Below are positions 24,807-33,147 of a stretch of 35,888 nucleotides of DNA, in pieces. The DNA is from Sphingobium sp. (lineage in GTDB: Bacteria > Pseudomonadota > Alphaproteobacteria > Sphingomonadales > Sphingomonadaceae): NCBI GenBank assembly GCA_017984895.1, contig JAGNYO010000023.1:1-35888 (forward strand). Reading direction: 5' to 3'. Positions within the stretch are counted from its first letter, which is position 1; the number at the start of each line of letters is the position of its first letter. A program made the position numbers and the translations under genes. Below the pieces are notes generated by a model. The model saw only the letters and a program-made list of their open reading frames with translations, ran no database searches and had not been told where the DNA came from.

Positions 24807-25721
24807 ATGAGCACCCTGCGCCAGTTAACCTATCTCGTCGCCTTGGCGGATTACCGCAATTTTCGACGCGCCGCCGATGCGGTAAATATTTCCCAGCCGA
24901 CGCTGAGCCAGCAATTGCGCGCTCTGGAAGCCCGGCTGGGGGTTACGCTGGTCGAACGTAATGAAAGCCCGGTGCAACTGACACCCGTTGGCCGCGAAGT
25001 TGTGGCGCGCGCCCGCAAGATCCTGGTGGATGTGCGGGATGTCGAAGATATGTCTGCCCGCGCGGGCGCCGGAATGAGCGGCACGATCCGCTTTGGCGTG
25101 ACGCCGACGTTGGGGCCGTATCTGATGGCCGGGATCGTCGCCTCCCTGCACCGCCGCTTTCCCGACATAAGGCTCTACGTGCGCGAGGGCATCCCCGACG
25201 AGCAGGCGCGGGAGCTGGCGCGCGGCGACCTCGATATGATGCTCTCGCCCCTGCCCCTCTCAGGCAGCAACCTGCACATCGAGCCGCTGTTCCGTGAGCC
25301 GCTGCACATTGTTTCGCCGCCCGAGCATCGCGTCGCGCAAGCCGCGCTGGTGCGCAGGGAGGATCTCGCCGGCGCAGGCTTCCTCAGCATGGACCGCCGC
25401 CATCACGCGCATCGTCAGGTGCGGGATATCTGCACGGAGCTGGGCGCGGAGCTGCTGGAGGATTATGAAGGCACCAGTCTCGACAGCTTGCGGCAGATGT
25501 GCGGCTCAGGCCTCGGCTTTGCTATATTGCCGGAGTTGTATCTGCGGTCCGAAGTGGGTGGAGAGGACATGGTCAAGCGTCTCGCCCTGACGGACTGGAG
25601 CGCGAGCCGCTCGATCGCGGCAGTATGGAGAGAGGGCGCCGCCTATACCGCCAGCTACCAGACTATCGCGGACATGATCGCCACCGCAGCACATGAAATC
25701 CTCGGTGTGCCAATGGCATAG
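24807..25721 (+). CDS. OxyR-like LysR regulator without the peroxidatic cysteine
   Basis: The 304-residue LTTR has an N-terminal HTH (RRAADAVNISQPTLSQQLRALE, about 20-41) and an OxyR-like sensing domain. In the sensing loop Cys209 lines up with E. coli OxyR Cys208 (RDICTELG against the family form DxCxxxG), and TSLDSLRQMCGSGLG matches the TSLETLRNMVAAG segment. Counting back nine residues, the peroxidatic Cys199 position is His200 (RRHHAHR). An extra Cys232 is present. It may therefore sense something other than hydrogen peroxide, or do so by different chemistry. The start at 24807 follows AAGGAGG closely. It is divergent from DUF465-zinc ribbon-terC. Confidence 0.88.
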   Translation: MSTLRQLTYLVALADYRNFRRAADAVNISQPTLSQQLRALEARLGVTLVERNESPVQLTPVGREVVARARKILVDVRDVEDMSARAGAGMSGTIRFGVTPTLGPYLMAGIVASLHRRFPDIRLYVREGIPDEQARELARGDLDMMLSPLPLSGSNLHIEPLFREPLHIVSPPEHRVAQAALVRREDLAGAGFLSMDRRHHAHRQVRDICTELGAELLEDYEGTSLDSLRQMCGSGLGFAILPELYLRSEVGGEDMVKRLALTDWSASRSIAAVWREGAAYTASYQTIADMIATAAHEILGVPMA

Positions 25722-25845
25722 GCAGGCTGTCTGGTTGCTCGCTATATCGCTGTGCACATTAAGAGCGCTTGTAATATCAGGGCATTTCATTGAACCCAGA
25801 TCGTATTACTGATCTGTAAGCCCCTCCACTATCAGCAATCATCCC

Positions 25846-26340
25846 CTAGATAATATAGCGCAAAGTTATATCGACCTGCACAGAGGCACGCATCGGCATC
25901 ATGGCCTCTTCGAAGTGCGGCGCGCGGGGCCTGAGGGGAGGATTGCGGGAAAACCCGAAACCTTCGCGCGGGATACCGAGCAGCATGTCGAGCTTGCCAT
26001 TGCCATTGCCATCGTGAAACACTCCGATGGCGTATGTGCCCGCGGGGATATCCACGAACCGCACGAAAGCCCGCCCTTTCTCGATCGACAAGGTTGCAGA
26101 GCGCAACGCTCTTTTGCCGCAATCGGGGAAACCTGCGTCGGGCGGGCAGACCATTAACCGGACCACCCCTTTGACGGAGCGTGCACCGTGAATGACTACA
26201 TCGAGCGTCGCCGTATCGGAGGCGCTATGTTCGGCGCGGCCCGGTGTCGCCGCGAGAAAAAGCGCCAAGCCCGTGATCGGTGCGGCACAGACGATCCCAT
26301 ATGCGAAAATAGAGGCCATAATTGCAGTTATACCTGTCAT
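25846..26340 (-). CDS. DUF2141 exported protein
   Basis: This protein of about 164 residues has a hydrophobic signal region ending near PGRAEH. The DUF2141 domain follows, with the hallmark VFHDGNGNGKLDMLLGIPREGFGFS (an acidic, calcium-like loop then the G-x-P-x-E-G-F-S pattern) and paired Cys (VCPPDAGFPDC). The function of this exported beta-rich family is not established. The start (ATG 26340 or 26319) lies inside the 3' end of the hydroxylase gene, so the two frames overlap by 95-116 bp on one strand with no good Shine-Dalgarno. That suggests coupled translation. The pairing with a sterol-desaturase-type gene at a carotenoid locus suggests a role in xanthophyll placement or modification, which is inference. 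Confidence 0.8.
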   Translation of the reverse strand: MTGITAIMASIFAYGIVCAAPITGLALFLAATPGRAEHSASDTATLDVVIHGARSVKGVVRLMVCPPDAGFPDCGKRALRSATLSIEKGRAFVRFVDIPAGTYAIGVFHDGNGNGKLDMLLGIPREGFGFSRNPPLRPRAPHFEEAMMPMRASVQVDITLRYII

Positions 26341-26980
26341 GATGGAGCTGATGATGGGTCGCAGTTATCAGCCATTTTCCCGCCCTGCCCCGCACCAGCC
26401 CGGTGGGAAACAGCTCCCAGCCCATATGGTTGGTCACGCCCATGACCGTCATCACCAGCAGCACGGCAAGAACGACGCCTATGTGCAGCGGCAGGACAAA
26501 AACCAGTGCGGGAATTACAAACGCCCCGCTGAGCGCCTCGAACGGATGAAAGCTCATCGCGGCCCATGCGGTCGGTGGCCTGCTTGCATGATGCACGGCA
26601 TGCACAAGGCGGAAAAGTGCCGGGTGATGCATCAGCCGGTGGGTCCAGTAGAACCAGCTATCATGGATCAGCAGGCACAGCAGGAACGAGACGGGAAGCC
26701 ACCACAGCGGATAGGCTTCGGCATCCTGATAGATCCGGGTCCAGCCGCGCGCCTGCCAGCCCCATGCAACGACCCCTGCCGGCAAGCCATATATTGCGGC
26801 GCTGAGCAGCGACCAGCCGATCTCCCGGCGGATCTGATCGCGCAGACCCGTGTGCAGCCCCGGCTTCCGCTTTTCTCCCCACCAGGCGAACAGGCCACTG
26901 GTCGCAAGATAACGCATCGCGACAATGCCGATCATCAGCAGGGTTGCTATTGCTACAGCGAAACCATCATCCCATTGCAT
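26225..26980 (-). CDS. Sterol desaturase / fatty-acid-hydroxylase family di-iron protein
   Basis: The 251-residue membrane protein has four or so helices and the histidine clusters of the superfamily. These are HDSWFYWTHRLMHH (His106, His114, His118-119), HAVHH (127-131), a distal His185 and ATHHQLHH (209-214). It is a membrane di-iron oxygenase that hydroxylates or desaturates a lipid substrate. It diverges from crtY with only 41 bp between, in a locus that encodes zeaxanthin synthesis. A carotenoid ring hydroxylase acting in addition to CrtZ (for example at C2, as in nostoxanthin producers) is a reasonable hypothesis. A sterol or hopanoid or fatty-acid role is equally compatible with the motifs. 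Confidence 0.85.
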   Translation of the reverse strand: MQWDDGFAVAIATLLMIGIVAMRYLATSGLFAWWGEKRKPGLHTGLRDQIRREIGWSLLSAAIYGLPAGVVAWGWQARGWTRIYQDAEAYPLWWLPVSFLLCLLIHDSWFYWTHRLMHHPALFRLVHAVHHASRPPTAWAAMSFHPFEALSGAFVIPALVFVLPLHIGVVLAVLLVMTVMGVTNHMGWELFPTGLVRGRAGKWLITATHHQLHHDRYNCNYGLYFRIWDRLCRTDHGLGAFSRGDTGPRRT

Positions 26981-27021
26981 CGGGTTGGTTTAACAGCAGT
27001 GCTATGGTAAGGCGAGCGCTC

Positions 27022-28182
27022 ATGACAGCGAACAGGCCCCTCATCATTGTCGGCGGCGGGCTAGCCGGATCGTTAGCGGCGCTGATGCTGGCCGAAAGGC
27101 ACCCGGATCTACCCTTGCTGCTGCTGGAAGCCGGCGAGAGCTTTGGCGGCAATCACACCTGGTCTTTCTTCGATAGCGACGTTCCGCATGCCATGCGCGC
27201 AATAATCACGCAGCTTTCACCTAAGCGCTGGTCAAGGCATAAGGTGCGTTTTCCGGGGCGGGAGCGCGAACTCGCCATGCCCTACAACGCTGTTGCCGCC
27301 CCAGCACTCGATGCGCTGGTTCGCAAGCGGCTGCCCGCTTCGTGCTGGCGGCTCGGCGCAGCGGTCGGGCAAATCGCGCCAGACAAAGTGACGCTCAGAT
27401 CGGGCGAAGAGATTGCCGGGTGCGGGATAATCGACGCGCGTGGCCCGGATGGGCCGATGCCTGGGCTGGACCTTGGCTGGCAGAAATTTGTCGGTGTCGA
27501 GTTTGAGGCACAGGTTCCAGACCCTGACTGCGCCACGATAATGGACGCGACCGTGCGACAGATAGACGGCTACCGCTTTGTTTATGTCCTGCCGCTCGCC
27601 CACAACAGGGTACTGGTGGAGGATACCTATTATAGCGACGGTTCAGCCCTTGACGCTGAATTAGTGGCAGAGCGGGTGCGCGCCATCGCCGCTGAAAGAG
27701 GCTTGGGGGGCGAGGAACTGCGGCGGGAGCAAGGTGTGCTGCCTATCCTGATCGACGGCGACCCGGATATTTTCTGGCCGCTCAACGATCCGGTCGCGCG
27801 GCTGGGCCTGCGCGGCGGCTTTTTCCACCCCACCACGGGCTATTCCTTTTCGCTGGCGCTACGCATGGCCGATCGCCTCTCCAGCCTGCCAGGGAAATTC
27901 GACGGAGCCATGCTTGCCCAGTGGACACGCGCGCAATTCCTGTTGCATTGGCATGAGGGACGCTATTTTCGGCTGTTGAACCGCATGCTGTTTCACGCCG
28001 CCGCGCCGGAGGAGCGTTATCGCATTTTCCAGCACTTCTATCGGCTGGCGTCCGATCTGATCGGCCGATTTTATGCCGGGCGGCTGACTCCGCGAGACAA
28101 GCTGCGCATTCTCACTGGCCGGCCGCCGGTATCCGTCGTCAAGGCAGTGGGTGTCCTGCTTGGCCGGGGCGCGGCGCGATGA
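27022..28182 (+). CDS. crtY: Lycopene beta-cyclase
   Basis: CrtY cyclises both ends of lycopene to give beta-carotene. The 386-residue protein has the N-terminal Rossmann motif VGGGLAGSLAAL (about 10-21), the GGNHTWSFFD segment typical of bacterial CrtY, and the C-terminal GGFFHPTTGYSFSLALRMAD signature. Length fits the family. The ATG at 27022 is chosen over the in-frame ATGs at 26944 and 27004 because the FAD motif then falls at its usual place and AAGGCGAG lies just upstream. It overlaps crtB by ATGA (28179-28182), so the two are translationally coupled. The membrane-associated product feeds CrtZ. Confidence 0.95.
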   Translation: MTANRPLIIVGGGLAGSLAALMLAERHPDLPLLLLEAGESFGGNHTWSFFDSDVPHAMRAIITQLSPKRWSRHKVRFPGRERELAMPYNAVAAPALDALVRKRLPASCWRLGAAVGQIAPDKVTLRSGEEIAGCGIIDARGPDGPMPGLDLGWQKFVGVEFEAQVPDPDCATIMDATVRQIDGYRFVYVLPLAHNRVLVEDTYYSDGSALDAELVAERVRAIAAERGLGGEELRREQGVLPILIDGDPDIFWPLNDPVARLGLRGGFFHPTTGYSFSLALRMADRLSSLPGKFDGAMLAQWTRAQFLLHWHEGRYFRLLNRMLFHAAAPEERYRIFQHFYRLASDLIGRFYAGRLTPRDKLRILTGRPPVSVVKAVGVLLGRGAAR

Positions 28183-29141
28183 CAGTTTGCCCTATGCCCG
28201 ATCGCACGGCGCTTGTTGCCGCTGCGGCGGAAACCATCGCGCGCGGATCGCAGAGCTTTACCGCCGCCAGCAGGCTGTTCGCTCCGGAAACGCGGGATCG
28301 CGCCTGGCTGCTCTATGCCTGGTGCCGCGCCGCAGATGACATTACCGATGGTCAGGAACTGGGGCATGGCGCGCGCGCGCCGCACGATCCATCCGCCGCG
28401 CAAGCCCGGCTCGCGGCCCTGACCCAAACGGCGTTGGACGACGACACAGAGGTGCCGCTGCCTTTTGCCGCCTTGCGTGCGGTGGTGCGCGAAACGGGCA
28501 TGCCGCGCTATCTTCTCGACGACCATCTGGCGGGATTCGCGCTGGATGCAGCGGACTGGAGGCCGAGGCAAGAGGATGACCTGCTGCGCTACTGCTATCA
28601 TGTTGCGGGATCGGTCGGTTGCATGATGGCGGTCGTTATGGGCGTCGATTCGGCGGATGAGGACACGCTTGACCGTGCCTGCGATCTGGGCCTCGCCTTC
28701 CAGCTCGCCAATATCGCACGGGATATCGTGCCCGATGCGCAGATGGGGCGCTGTTATATCCCGGCGCGCTGGCTCGAAGAGTTCGGCCTCGGAGAAACGA
28801 CGCTCACCGACCCCGCCGCCAGGCCAGCGCTGGCAGCAGTGGCGGCGCGGCTGGTGACATTGGCCCAGCCCTATCGCGCCTCGGCGAGGATCGGTGCTGC
28901 GCGCCTGCCCGCCCGCTCACGCCTGGCTGTGCTGGCGGCCGACGCCATCTATGGCGCGATTGGCGAGACAGTGATGCACAAGGGGCAACGCGCCTGGGAC
29001 CAGCGGGTGCGGGTCGGCGCATGGGGCAAGCTGGGCCATCTTGCCATGGCCATGCTGCGCAGCATGAGGCAACCGCCCGCGCAACCGCGCATGGGGTTGT
29101 GGACCCGTCCCCGTCAATCCGTATGCCCCGTCAATCGGTAG
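28179..29141 (+). CDS. crtB: Phytoene synthase
   Basis: CrtB joins two GGPP molecules head to head to form phytoene, the first committed carotenoid step. The 320-residue protein has the first Asp-rich motif DDITD (53-57), the YCYHVAGSVG segment (about 138-147) and the second motif NIARDIVPD (178-186), followed by GRCYIP. All are intact. The start overlaps the crtY stop. The 3' end overlaps the convergent crtZ by 11 bp, so the cluster has no spacer between its two operons. GGPP would come from the CrtE half of the fusion protein encoded at 31221. Confidence 0.95.
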   Translation: MTVCPMPDRTALVAAAAETIARGSQSFTAASRLFAPETRDRAWLLYAWCRAADDITDGQELGHGARAPHDPSAAQARLAALTQTALDDDTEVPLPFAALRAVVRETGMPRYLLDDHLAGFALDAADWRPRQEDDLLRYCYHVAGSVGCMMAVVMGVDSADEDTLDRACDLGLAFQLANIARDIVPDAQMGRCYIPARWLEEFGLGETTLTDPAARPALAAVAARLVTLAQPYRASARIGAARLPARSRLAVLAADAIYGAIGETVMHKGQRAWDQRVRVGAWGKLGHLAMAMLRSMRQPPAQPRMGLWTRPRQSVCPVNR

Positions 29142-29628
29142 GCAAAACCGGTTCGCGAAACTGAGCAACCCCTGAAGCGCGCAACTGCGCCTTCAATCGT
29201 TCCACAGGCGGGGCATACAGGAAACCGAAGCTCACCGTGCCGCGCTTGCTTTCGACCGCGTGGTGCAACCTATGTGCCTGGACGATGCGCTTGAAATAAG
29301 CCGAGCGCGGGACGATACGGTGCGGGATGCGGCGGTGGACGATCCAGTCATGAAAGCCGAAATAGATAGCACCATAGGCGGCAATGCCTGCGCCGACTGC
29401 GGTGGCCTCGCTGCCCCATCCGGCCTGGACTCCGCCATAGATCAGAACAATGGAAGGCACCGCAAAGACCATCGCATAGAGGTCATTCCATTCAAATGGT
29501 CCGCTGCGGGCGCGATGGTGGCTAGCGTGAAGAAACCAGCCTGGCCCATGCATCACCCAGCGATGCATCACATAGGCGAACAGTTCCATTGCCGCGACTG
29601 TGCCGAAAAACAGAAAGATGAGCATCAT
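29131..29628 (-). CDS. crtZ: Beta-carotene 3-hydroxylase
   Basis: CrtZ hydroxylates the C3 positions of beta-carotene to give beta-cryptoxanthin and zeaxanthin. The 165-residue membrane di-iron protein shows the family histidine clusters MHRWVMH (22-27), HASHH (34-38), HDWIVHRRIPHR and HRLHH, with helices between them. Length is typical of bacterial CrtZ. Its ATG overlaps the crtI stop (ATGA), so it is the second gene of a crtI-crtZ operon. It converges with crtB, sharing 11 bp of 3' sequence. No ketolase (crtW) is seen nearby, so hydroxylated rather than ketolated products are expected. Confidence 0.94.
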   Translation of the reverse strand: MMLIFLFFGTVAAMELFAYVMHRWVMHGPGWFLHASHHRARSGPFEWNDLYAMVFAVPSIVLIYGGVQAGWGSEATAVGAGIAAYGAIYFGFHDWIVHRRIPHRIVPRSAYFKRIVQAHRLHHAVESKRGTVSFGFLYAPPVERLKAQLRASGVAQFREPVLPTD

Positions 29629-31091
29629 GGCAGCATCAGGCTGGCTGTCGCCTTGGCGCTGCCCACCACGCCCGGAATGCCCGCTCCCGGATGCGTTCCT
29701 GCCCCCACGAAATAGAGATTGGCGAAGTGGTCATCGCGGTTATGGGCGCGAAACCAGGCGCTCTGTGTCAGCAATGGTTCCAGGCTGAAAGCACTGCCCA
29801 GATGGGCGCCCAGATCCCCGGCGAAGTCCTGCGGGGTGTAATGAAAGCAGGTATCCAGCCGCTCGAACAGATCCGGAATTAGCATGTCGCGCACACGCTC
29901 CAACACCAGCTGCCGATAACGCGGCCCCTCCTCCGCCCAGTCGACCGGCGCCTTGCCGAGATGGGGCACCGGGGCGAGCGCGTAGAAAGCAGACTTTCCG
30001 GGCGGGGCCATGTCCGGGTCGGTGGCGCTGGGGTGGTGGAGATAGAGCGAGGGATCAGCCGCCAGTCGCCCATGGCGATAGATGTCGTCCAGTAACGGTC
30101 CATAACGGTCCGAAAACAGAATCGAGTGATGGGCAACGTCCGGGAAACTGCCTTCGAGTCCGAAGTGCACCACGAACAGGCTCGGGGAAAAACGCTTGCG
30201 CTTGAGCGCACGTACGCGCCGGGCAGCATAAGCTGATCCCTCGATCAAGCCATAGCTGTGCACAAGGTCGCCATTGCTGGCGATCATATCCGCCCGCAGC
30301 GCACGGCCCGAAGCGGTGACAACGCCGGTCACGCGATCGCCCTGATGCTCGATCCGGCGCACGGCATCCCCTAGCACGAGGGTGCCGCCGAGCCGCTCGA
30401 ACAGCGCGACCATGCCGCTGACCAGCGCGCTTGTGCCTCCCTTGGCGAACCATACGCCGCCGGTTTTTTCCAGATGATGGATCAACGCATAGATGCTGCT
30501 GGTCTGCATCGGGTTGCCGCCGACCAGAAGGGTGTGGAACGATAGTGCCTGCCGCAGCTTTTCATTGCGCACGAAGCTGGAAACGAGATCATAGACCGAG
30601 CGCCATGCCTGATGCTTCATCAGCGCGGGGGCCGCGCGGATCATGCTCGAAAAATGCAGGAACGGCACCGCCCCCAGCTTGACATACCCCTCCTGATAGA
30701 CACTGCGTGAATAGGTGAGAAACCGGGCATAGCCCTCGACATCCGCCGGATCGAGCTTGGCGATTTCCGCGTTGAGGCTGGCGTCGTCGTTCGAATAATC
30801 GAAGGCAGTGCCGTCATTCCACAACAGGCGATAGAAAGGCTGAACCGGCAGCAAGGCGACATCTTCCACCATCGCGCTTCCGGATAAAGTCCATAATTCC
30901 TCAAGACAGGCGGGATCGGTGATGACCGTGGGACCGGCGTCGAAGCTGTAGCCCTGCTCCTTCCACACATACGCCCTGCCGCCGGGGCGATCCCGCGCCT
31001 CGATAACGGTCGTGGCAATGCCGGCGCTTTGCAAGCGGATGGCGAGCGACAATCCGCCAAATCCTGATCCTATGACGATGGCGGTAGACAT
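29625..31091 (-). CDS. crtI: Phytoene desaturase (lycopene-forming)
   Basis: CrtI introduces four double bonds into phytoene to make lycopene, with FAD as cofactor. The 488-residue protein starts STAIVIGSGFGGLSLAIRLQ (GxGxxG) and continues with RPGGRAYVWKEQGYSFDAGPT. It closes with the family C-terminal motif NLYFVGAGTHPGAGIPGVVGSAKA. The start at 31091 is preferred over an upstream in-frame ATG at 31154 because the FAD motif should lie at the extreme N-terminus. It forms an operon with crtZ and diverges from the ispH-crtE fusion across a 129-bp gap, so both transcripts can share regulation. Confidence 0.95.
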   Translation of the reverse strand: MSTAIVIGSGFGGLSLAIRLQSAGIATTVIEARDRPGGRAYVWKEQGYSFDAGPTVITDPACLEELWTLSGSAMVEDVALLPVQPFYRLLWNDGTAFDYSNDDASLNAEIAKLDPADVEGYARFLTYSRSVYQEGYVKLGAVPFLHFSSMIRAAPALMKHQAWRSVYDLVSSFVRNEKLRQALSFHTLLVGGNPMQTSSIYALIHHLEKTGGVWFAKGGTSALVSGMVALFERLGGTLVLGDAVRRIEHQGDRVTGVVTASGRALRADMIASNGDLVHSYGLIEGSAYAARRVRALKRKRFSPSLFVVHFGLEGSFPDVAHHSILFSDRYGPLLDDIYRHGRLAADPSLYLHHPSATDPDMAPPGKSAFYALAPVPHLGKAPVDWAEEGPRYRQLVLERVRDMLIPDLFERLDTCFHYTPQDFAGDLGAHLGSAFSLEPLLTQSAWFRAHNRDDHFANLYFVGAGTHPGAGIPGVVGSAKATASLMLP

Positions 31092-31220
31092 GAAAAAAGG
31101 GTCCAGCAGGATTTCGGGATAGTGCAAGCAGATATTGCGCCCAATGGTGAGCACAACCTGTCCCTAGGTGCGTATTAATAGTGGCATTGCAACCCTCTAT
31201 ATGAGAACTTGAGGCATAAT
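31092..31220. promoter_or_regulatory. Divergent promoter of crtI-crtZ and the ispH-crtE fusion
   Basis: This 129-bp gap is the only promoter space for both the desaturase/hydroxylase operon and the fusion gene. It is fairly A+T rich near 31170-31210 (CGTATTAATAGTGGCATTGCAA, then CTATAT), where a rightward promoter could lie. No perfect dyad or known light-regulator site was recognised. TTGAGG just before 31215 serves as the Shine-Dalgarno of the fusion gene. Confidence 0.45.
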
Positions 31221-33095
31221 ATGGGATCACGTTTATTCTTAGCAGGCTCTGGCACAGCCGAAAAGGCGCCGCGCCGCGTGTTGCTGGCTAATCCGCGCGG
31301 CTTCTGCGCAGGTGTTGACCGGGCAATAAAGGCTGTGGAACAAGCGATAGATACCTATGGCGCGCCTGTCTATGTGCGCCGCGCCATTGTCCACAATCGC
31401 GGCGTGGTGGAACGTCTCGAACATATGGGCGCTATATTCGTGCAAGAGCTGGACACGATTCCGGAAGGAGCCATCGCGATCCTGTCCGCCCATGGCAGTG
31501 CGCGGGTCGTGAAAAGCGATGCGCAGCATCGTGGGCTGCGGGTGATAGACGCGATATGCCCGCTGGTAGCAAAGGTTCATGCCGAGGTCGAAGCCTGGTA
31601 TCGCGCCGGGCGGCATGTGCTGTTGATCGGCCATCAGGGTCACCCCGAGATTGTGGGCACCTTGGGCCAGCTTCCGGCCGGGGCCATTTCAGTCATCTCT
31701 CAGCCCCAGGATCTCGATGTGCTGGATCTGGGCCGCAACACTGCTGTTGCCTTTGCGGTGCAGACGACTTTCTCCGTTCGCGATGCGGACGACATGATCG
31801 GCGCGATCCGTGCGCGCTTTGATGATGTCGCCGCACCGCGGGCCAGCGATATCTGCTACGCCACCTCCAACCGTCAGTCCGCGATAGAAGTGATCGCCCG
31901 CGAGGCGGACGTGGTGCTGGTGATCGGCGACGGCATGTCCTCCAACGCCCGCCGCCTGGTGGAGGTTGCGCAGGGCGCGGGTTGCCCAACCGCAATACTG
32001 GTGCAGGACGTGACGGAAGTGCCCTGGGGTATCGTCAGTCAGGCGACGGTGATCGGGCTGACTGCTGCCGCTTCGACACCCGAAAGCACGGTGCGCAGCG
32101 TGTGCGATGCGCTTGCCAATGCCGGGTTCCGGCTGGAGGAAACGGAAGGCGCGCGCGAGCGAGTCCGGTTCCGCCCGGTTTCTCTTCAGCCATTAGATCC
32201 CGACAGGACGGGCACTGCGGCTGAGGACAGGCCTGCACAGGTGCGCCGCGACCTCGATGCCCTGCTCGACCGCGTCATCAAGCCCACTTCCAGCAACGAG
32301 CGGCGACTGACGGAAGCCATGCGCTATGCCGTAATCGGCGGAGGGAAGCGATTTCGCGCTTTGCTGGTGACGACGGTCGCCGATTTGGTGGGCGGCTCCT
32401 ACAGCCATGCGCTCCGGGTCGGCGCGGCCATAGAATGTGTTCATGCGCAGTCGCTGGTTCATGACGACCTGCCCTGCATGGACGATGATGACATGCGCCG
32501 TGGCCAGCCGACCCTGCATCGCAAATTCGACGAAGCGACGGCGGTCCTCGCCGGTGATGCCCTGCTGGCGCTGGCTTTCGAACTGCTGGCCGAGCCGGAA
32601 ACCCATCCTGAGGCCACGGTGCGCTCCCGTCTGGTCCTGTCACTGGCCCGTGCCATCGGGCATGATGGGCTGGCTGGCGGACAGATGATGGACCTCTATC
32701 CCCCCGCACATCCCACCAAAGCCGATCTCTTCGCCTGTGAGAGCCGCAAGACAGGGGCGCTAATCCGCTTTGCAGTCGAGGCCGGCGCTATGTTGGGGGA
32801 ATGCAGCGCCAATGAATTGTCGCTGCTGGTGCGTTTTGCCGAAAATTTGGGCCTGGTATTCCAGATCCGCGACGATATTCTCGATCGTATCGGCGATGCG
32901 GCGGTGGTCGGCAAGGCTCTGGACAAGGATGCCGCGGCGGGCCGCGCCAGCGCGACGAGCTTGCTCGGGATCGAGGGCGCCACGCGGCAGGCGAGCGAGC
33001 TGGAAAGCGCGTGCCATCAGGCACTGGACGCATTGGGGCCCAAAGCAATGCCGCTCCGCGAGCTTGCCCGCTTCGCGGTGAACCGTTTCCACTAG
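31221..33095 (+). CDS. IspH-CrtE fusion: HMBPP reductase joined to prenyl diphosphate synthase
   Basis: This is a single 624-residue frame with two complete enzymes. Residues of about 17-310 are IspH (LytB). They have the three iron-sulfur ligands Cys29 (NPRGFCAGVDRA), Cys113 (DAICPLVAK) and Cys212 (DICYATSNRQ), plus His58, His91, His138, Glu143 and the Ser-Ser-Asn at 240-242. Residues of about 340-624 are a trans-prenyl synthase with GGGKRFR (373-379), the first Asp-rich motif DDLPCMDDDD (415-424) and the second QIRDDILD (548-555). The linker (about 311-340) is Pro/Asp/Arg-rich. IspH makes IPP and DMAPP; the second half would condense them to FPP or GGPP, expected GGPP for crtB. All motifs are intact and no stop lies between the halves. 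ATG 31221 follows a TTGAGG site. Confidence 0.93.
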   Translation: MGSRLFLAGSGTAEKAPRRVLLANPRGFCAGVDRAIKAVEQAIDTYGAPVYVRRAIVHNRGVVERLEHMGAIFVQELDTIPEGAIAILSAHGSARVVKSDAQHRGLRVIDAICPLVAKVHAEVEAWYRAGRHVLLIGHQGHPEIVGTLGQLPAGAISVISQPQDLDVLDLGRNTAVAFAVQTTFSVRDADDMIGAIRARFDDVAAPRASDICYATSNRQSAIEVIAREADVVLVIGDGMSSNARRLVEVAQGAGCPTAILVQDVTEVPWGIVSQATVIGLTAAASTPESTVRSVCDALANAGFRLEETEGARERVRFRPVSLQPLDPDRTGTAAEDRPAQVRRDLDALLDRVIKPTSSNERRLTEAMRYAVIGGGKRFRALLVTTVADLVGGSYSHALRVGAAIECVHAQSLVHDDLPCMDDDDMRRGQPTLHRKFDEATAVLAGDALLALAFELLAEPETHPEATVRSRLVLSLARAIGHDGLAGGQMMDLYPPAHPTKADLFACESRKTGALIRFAVEAGAMLGECSANELSLLVRFAENLGLVFQIRDDILDRIGDAAVVGKALDKDAAAGRASATSLLGIEGATRQASELESACHQALDALGPKAMPLRELARFAVNRFH

Positions 33096-33147
33096 GATCA
33101 GGAGCCTAGTATGGGAAATTTCAGCTTCGGTTCACGGAATCGGGCAT

